DNA of 64,000 nucleotides from Sclerotinia nivalis. Its lineage: Eukaryota; Ascomycota; Leotiomycetes; Helotiales; Sclerotiniaceae. A model generated the notes under the pieces. It was not told where the DNA came from, ran no database searches, and saw only the letters and a list, made by a program, of their open reading frames with translations. The DNA lies in contig JAPEIS010000006.1 of NCBI GenBank assembly GCA_029531795.1, forward strand, positions 806,001 to 870,000, read 5' to 3'. Positions 58,533 to 64,000 of the stretch are shown one piece after another; the first letter of the stretch is position 1, and every line of letters starts with the position of its first letter. Made by a program: the position numbers and the translations under genes.

Positions 58533-61077
58533 CAAAATATCATCTATCGAAGAACTTCGGGGACTAATTGGCTTGGCTGGTGAACAAGCTGAAGAGCAAC
58601 AACAACATGCTAATGAAGCACGACAATGTGTTGATGAGGAACGACAACAGCAACAATACCAACAATCTATTGAAAAGAAACAACAATGTTTTGAAAGGGA
58701 ACGACAATATATGGAAAAGGAATTACAATATATTAAAAAAATACGACAATTTATTGAAATGAAACAATAACTTATTGAACAACTTTAACAATCAATTGAA
58801 CAAGAACAACAGTGTGCTGAAAAAGAACGACAACGTACTGATGAAGTAACTAAATCCCTACGGAAAACTACCCTCTTCGAGTATCTTGATTTTTGTCATA
58901 CACATTTCTTCCAATCAATATCTGTTCAGACGAATAAAGCCCTTACTACCCAGTGGAGTATTACAAATCCAAAAGGCACACTCTATCCAAACCACCTTCG
59001 TCCATGGGATGATTTCCTCCGTATTCAACAAAACACTCATCAGCGCTTAAAGTTAGCATACCAAGGCACTGATGAGAGGATCTTTGAATCCAGAGCTTTC
59101 ATAGAGGTACTAGGACAAAAAGTGACGTCCCAAAAGTTTGCGAGTGAAGCAGGTATTGTTCGTCTTCACACAGAGACCATAGAATACCCTGTTACGGCTA
59201 TCATCAGGCATTTGCAATCCATTGATTCTATACAGAACGAATTTAATGTTCCTTCTGGGATTGTCTTCGATAGCAATCCTAATGAATTGAGTGACAGAGA
59301 TGAAGAAGTTTCTCAGCGAATCCAGAATTCACAGTCCTCAACACATCATCATTCGATACCTCCTTTCAGTGGTCTACGACGTGACCAAACATGCGTATAC
59401 ACACACGAAAATGATGATGGCACACTTCGAAAACTCGCGTTTGTAGTGGAATACAAAGCCCCTCATAAGCTCAGTCTCTCCAGTCTTCATTTTGGCCTCC
59501 GGGAGATTGATATCAAATCTATTATCAATAATCCTTCCGTGCCCACAGCCAAAGTCAAGGACGAGAATGACCAGGAGATTGACAATCCCGAGCACTTTAA
59601 ATATCATGCTGATCGATTAGGCGCGTCTGTCATAGCGCAAACATTCTCATATATGATTCAAGGTGGAGTACAATATGGTTACATTACAACAGGCGAAGCT
59701 TTCGTTTTTCTTCATATTCAACTCGACGATCCGGGGACCGTTTACTATCATTTGATCGAACCTAAAGTTGATGTGGCGGTAGAAATGGACGCAAATCAAG
59801 AGTTCGTCGATCGTACTGCAGTTAGCCAGGTCTTGGCATTCAGTTTGTTAGCAATGGAGTCGGAGCCAACGAGTCAAACGTGGCGTGAGAATGCTATGAA
59901 TGTACTTGATACCTGGGAGGTGGAATATGAAGCCGTTCTTCGTGAAATACCTGAAAACGTACGGAAAAATCCGCCACCCTCGAAGTACCGTACGAAAGCA
60001 TATCTCCCGGTTGACCAGTTTAAAATGGTACCAGGCAATAAAAAGCGCAGCCAGAGCACATGCAGAGCACCTTCGACTCCTTTCAACGAGACCGATCCAG
60101 GCCCATCTGATGCCACTGTTCTTGAGCCTCCCGTTACACCTACTCGTCACAGAGCTCAACCCACCAGCAACGAACATCCACCTCAGGATCGAGGAAATCG
60201 TTTCAAAAATGCAAATGTTTCCCAGCACGATGCTCAAAGACGACCTTTCTGTACCCAATTGTGCTTAAAACGTCTTGCAGAAGGGGGGGATTTGGATATG
60301 CTCTGTCCTAATGTATCGGACCATCGTGTGAAGGAGCTAAAGGGCAATCAACATCAACTTGATCGGCGAAGCTTCCTCACTCTTCTACATCAACAGCTTA
60401 AACGCAATCGAGATGATGACTGCTATCCATTGGGGGTACAGGGTGCTCGCGGTGCTTTGTTCAAAATCACACTGACTTCACACGGTTATACTGTAGCAGC
60501 AAAAGGAACAGTGGCAGCCTTCGTAAAAGACCTTGAGCATGAGCACCAGATATATCGAAGTTTATTAAGAATCCAAGGCATTCGAGTACCAGTCTGCTTA
60601 GGAAGCATAAACCTTGCTCATCCGTACTATTACGACATCGGAGTGCAAATTGTCCACATGATTATTCTCTCGTGGGCTGGAGAAAGATTTGATGGGGATA
60701 TGGACCTGAAACATGTGGATCAGAAGAGGTTAGATACCTCGGTGACGCAATCGATTGAAGAAGTTCATCATGCTGGGATATTTCATGGAGATCTACGAAT
60801 ACCAAACATGTTGTGGAATGCAGAAGTGGACGGATTTATGTTGATTGACTTTGAGCGATCACAATCCAAAACTGATTTAGCACAAACCCTTGCACAAATT
60901 CTTCGAGATCGGGAGGAGAAGCCGCGGCGTATGGTTGGGCAAGCCTTGAATGAAGAAGCTGAAGATAGTTCTCCAGACTTGGAATCCCAAGTCGAAATCG
61001 TGGTCATGAATGAAATGTTTTCTGCACGAGGAGAGGTTGCTAGATTTCTAAAGCAAGCGATTATCAAGGATGAGTGA
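58533..61077 (+). pseudogene. Fungal kinase-like family member broken by two nonsense codons
   Basis: One continuous frame from 58533 to 61077 encodes a member of a large Pezizomycotina family: an N-terminal coiled coil (SIEELRGLIGLAGEQAEEQQ, then Gln/Glu/Arg heptads), a mid domain (TLFEYLDFCHTHFFQSISVQ, FVVEYKAPHKLSL, LGASVIAQTFSYMIQGGVQY GYITTGEAFVFL) and a C-terminal kinase-like lobe with HGDLRIPNMLWN (catalytic loop) and LIDFERSQ (metal-binding Asp). Two TAA codons interrupt the coiled coil at 58768 and 58786, each where CAA Gln would fit the repeat. No ATG opens the 5' end. Everything after the second stop is open for about 760 codons, so decay is recent or a shorter protein is still made from an internal start. 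The role of the family is unknown; its kinase activity is inferred from motifs only. Confidence 0.78.
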
Positions 61078-64000
61078 GTGTTGACACGAGTGGAATTGGT
61101 AATAATTTGGGGATGAACTGCGGCAGTTTTTCTTTTCTTTTCTTAATCGTCCAATATATTATACTCTCGTAGGGACGCACGAAGAGAAATAACCAGTATA
61201 ATGAGGTTTTGAGCATAAGGCAATTGTTTTATTCTTCTTATCGCGGTAATTGATAAATCTATGGTTCAACGGTGCGCTCTCTCACTACTAGCTTTTGAAA
61301 TAATATAAATTATATCATCAATCTCTCCATTCTAGTTCAAACTCATGAGTGATGTCCAGGCTTATGAGAGTTCTATTTAATATTTCTGTCGCCTGATTAA
61401 CACTATCGACTAATACGAAACGTTGACGACGCCTAGGAGTGTCCTAATGAGCTCCGGAGTCTGTGGCGCAAATCTTACTAATGTAGATATGAGTCAAGCA
61501 TTGTCAATATTTTAATCCAAATTAATCAAAATAGTATACTGCAACATAATACAGATTCGTGGTACAGGAAGATGAAAAATAAGGTGGGCTACATGATGTT
61601 TTTCCCGTCGACGATCGCCGAATCCTGCATTGAGGAGTATGTGTGTGTATATACACAACATAGATAGCTATGTTATTTCAAAGCGTCGAGTCTGCTCTGA
61701 ATCAATAATCAGTACGTAATAAATATCAACCTTTGCACCAAGGTTATGCGCATCTCAAGCACTCCGCATGCGTACGGAATCGGAATCATTTATCTTCCTC
61801 CTCGAAATTCTGTGTTGAGGAGTATGTCTAATTGTATAAGATAGGCCGTATAGTCGTATGTGTTGTATCAAAATTTCTCCGACGAATCTTACAAGATTTG
61901 AACAAGAAGGTTCGGAGATATAGTAAACGTGGTGAATAATGAAGATCTTGATAATTTTCATGGAGATTGATGATTATGCGTAAGCGTTACTTAGCTAGAT
62001 TATATATGAGTTTTCTCTAGGTGGAGCGAAATTCATTCATGTGAGTGTAAGAGAGCGTAAGAGAAAGGTATTCTTTCTTACTTGGCCGAGTCTCACTGAA
62101 GACCATCGTGGTTGCTAGATTGAATAAACTGTTGCGAGATGAGCGCTGCTTGGTTGAGCGCTATCTCCAATATCTCGTTGTAGATGATGCGCGGGAAAGA
62201 ATAATTAGTTTTTATTTCATTGTTCATCTTGAGCTTCGATAGATTCTCCCTGGTAGTCTTTACTCTCATGATCAGCCGCTGGACAACCATGATTCCTTGC
62301 CCCTCCCTCCTCCTCCAGCGAACGGTTAATTAATTAACCAACGTACTATGGCGCCTTACTGATTCTAGAGCCAGCACCTTGAATTTCGCTCCAAAATCAT
62401 CATCTCACCCGGACTTCCACTCTCGTGAGCTTTGGAAGTAATGGTTTCCTCCAAGCCCATATCTCTTATTCTTTTCACACTATACGTACTACTGAAGTTA
62501 GTTGTTTTATACCGGATACATCAATGCTCCCTCGTAGCTTAGATATACGTACATCTCAGCATAGGTAGATTGCTGAAGTAGGATGTTAAACGTTTAATTC
62601 GACTTCATGAATATATATCTATCTATCGCTTTCTTTCTTGTGCATTCGAGTTTCGAGTTCGTTGTATAATTAAAAAGGGGTTGGCGTCAGTGAAGCCGTT
62701 GACTAGTGTTGTGTTGTCCGGGGTGTTGGAAGATTATGATATAAGTAGCTCATAGATTTAGAATATTGCTGTATGTGGATGAGGTATTTAGAGTGATTGA
62801 GCGCTGTTCATATTCACGTTGAGCCGAGCTGATAAGCACATCGATCGATGTTTGCTCCTTCGTACAGTATGCAAAGTAGCTGCATGTCTATATATTTCCA
62901 GAATCATATCCTAAAGTGAGCATACCGAATCGTATGCTTTTCTCCCGAGGCCTGTGATGTGCAGGAATAAGGAGCGAGGGAGCCCTCCGATTCGAGTGAG
63001 GTCGATATTTAATATTCGCATCTGGATTTAGCGTTCCGTTGTTACAGTCACGTTTTTGCGATGGCTGACTGATATGAGACACGTCTTAGATGGTTGGTAG
63101 CAGAGAAATAATTACGGATACATGATATATAATACATAATATAATACATAATACAATATATTTCCCCAACACAAGTCTCAACCTCGACCCCAGGATTCAG
63201 CAATACCATTAATGCCTGCACACCAAGATTTGTATAACTAGCCCCTCCAGAAATTTCCAGTATACAGAGTAATAATCACACGTGTAGAATTAGGAATTCC
63301 TATCTTTTAAGACCTTACCTTTATATAATCACAAAACACCGCGTAGGAAATGCATAAGCGGATATCGGTCTTGTTTCCATTCATTCAATTTTGGCTTCCA
63401 TCTTGAGTGATATATAAGGTTGCATAGTGCATTTAATAAACATTCATCATGCTTCCGCTTGGTTCTAGAGATACTACTGTGTAAGAATCTTTCCAGGATA
63501 TCTTACGCGCTTCAGATTCAGATGGAACTGAATATCTTCGCTCTAAGTCCAAGCTTAAGATAAGAACCATGTGAATATCTATCCCTCTAGAATCTCCTCT
63601 CTTCTCTACTCCGTACTTCACCATCCCTCTGTATCAAGCCTCCCACGGTACTCCGTAAGATGAAACAGAACATTAAACTTCCACACCTTCCTTCCGGTGC
63701 GGACCGCCAACCTCAAGATTACGAGTCGATAGTAGAATCCTTCTGGATGCCAAGTGCAGGTTCATTCCATAATCTCCTTGGCATACTATTAGAATTTTAC
63801 TTTTCGGCCTTATCTCCCTTCGCCCAATTGAGTGCTATTCAACTGCCGCCGACCGGGTTAATGCATTTATGTCATATTCATAATGCATCCCATTCTTTTC
63901 ATCGCCACTAACCTCACCAGCGCCCATCCAGCGACGCCAATACATTATTCTCCTCGCATCCAAATTAAACTTTTCCGCCTCATCTCTGGACGCCCCATCT
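61078..64000. other. Right-edge intergenic region
   Basis: About 2.9 kb without a recognised gene. It contains two TACTCCGTA copies only 42 bp apart (63607 and 63649), several TATATAT-rich stretches, and an unrecognised 83-codon plus-strand frame at 63660 that starts just after the second copy. Confidence 0.55.

Overview
The window is nuclear DNA of a filamentous ascomycete. Genes carry short introns (about 48 to 145 bp, mostly 48 to 60) with GTAAGT/GTATGT-type donors and CTAAC/CTAAT branch sites. The gene set (Afi1, Whi5-type repressor, Med15, Sar1, a Tgl-type patatin lipase, a fungal-specific kinase-like family) and the AT-rich, microsatellite-laden spacers suggest Pezizomycotina, probably a leotiomycete of the Botrytis/Sclerotinia type. 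That genus-level guess is inference. I assembled exon structures by hand by checking splice signals and reading phase.

Layout. 0.7-2.5 kb (+): CorA-like membrane protein. 3.8-4.8 (-): EF-hand myosin-type light chain, head to head with Afi1 (6.0-8.6, +). 9.3-10.5 (+): S-formylglutathione hydrolase. 11.2-11.8 (-): RPB6/RPABC2, sharing a 297-bp promoter with a TFIIIA-like ten-finger protein (12.1-14.0, +). 15.2-16.8 (-): Whi5/Nrm1-like G1/S repressor. 18.5-23.3 (-): Mediator subunit 15. 27.6-29.3 (+): M18 aspartyl aminopeptidase. 30.7-33.1 (-): glycogenin. 33.1-38.2: a 5-kb gene-poor stretch. 38.2-38.9 (-): candidate small secreted protein. 39.6-40.7 (-): Prp18, sharing a 310-bp promoter with SAP18 (41.0-41.9, +). 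42.4-42.8 (-): small complex I subunit. 43.2-44.4 (+): glutathione S-transferase. 47.5 (+): intron-containing tRNA-Ser(GCU). 49.3-50.2 (+): Sar1. 50.9-53.3 (+): patatin-like triacylglycerol lipase. 56.3-57.7 (+): double-chromodomain protein. 58.5-61.1 (+): kinase-like family member broken by two stop codons. 61.1-64.0: no gene recognised.

Most loci are housekeeping: transcription (RPB6, TFIIIA, Med15), splicing or RNA processing (Prp18, SAP18), secretion and polarity (Sar1, Afi1, myosin light chain) and carbon or lipid storage (glycogenin, lipase). I found no operon-like cluster, CRISPR array, intact transposon or biosynthetic cluster. The least ordinary items are the broken kinase-like gene, two introns whose retention keeps the frame open, a GC-AG intron, an intron bounded by an 11-bp direct repeat, an over-represented 9-mer, and long G/C homopolymers in the spacers.
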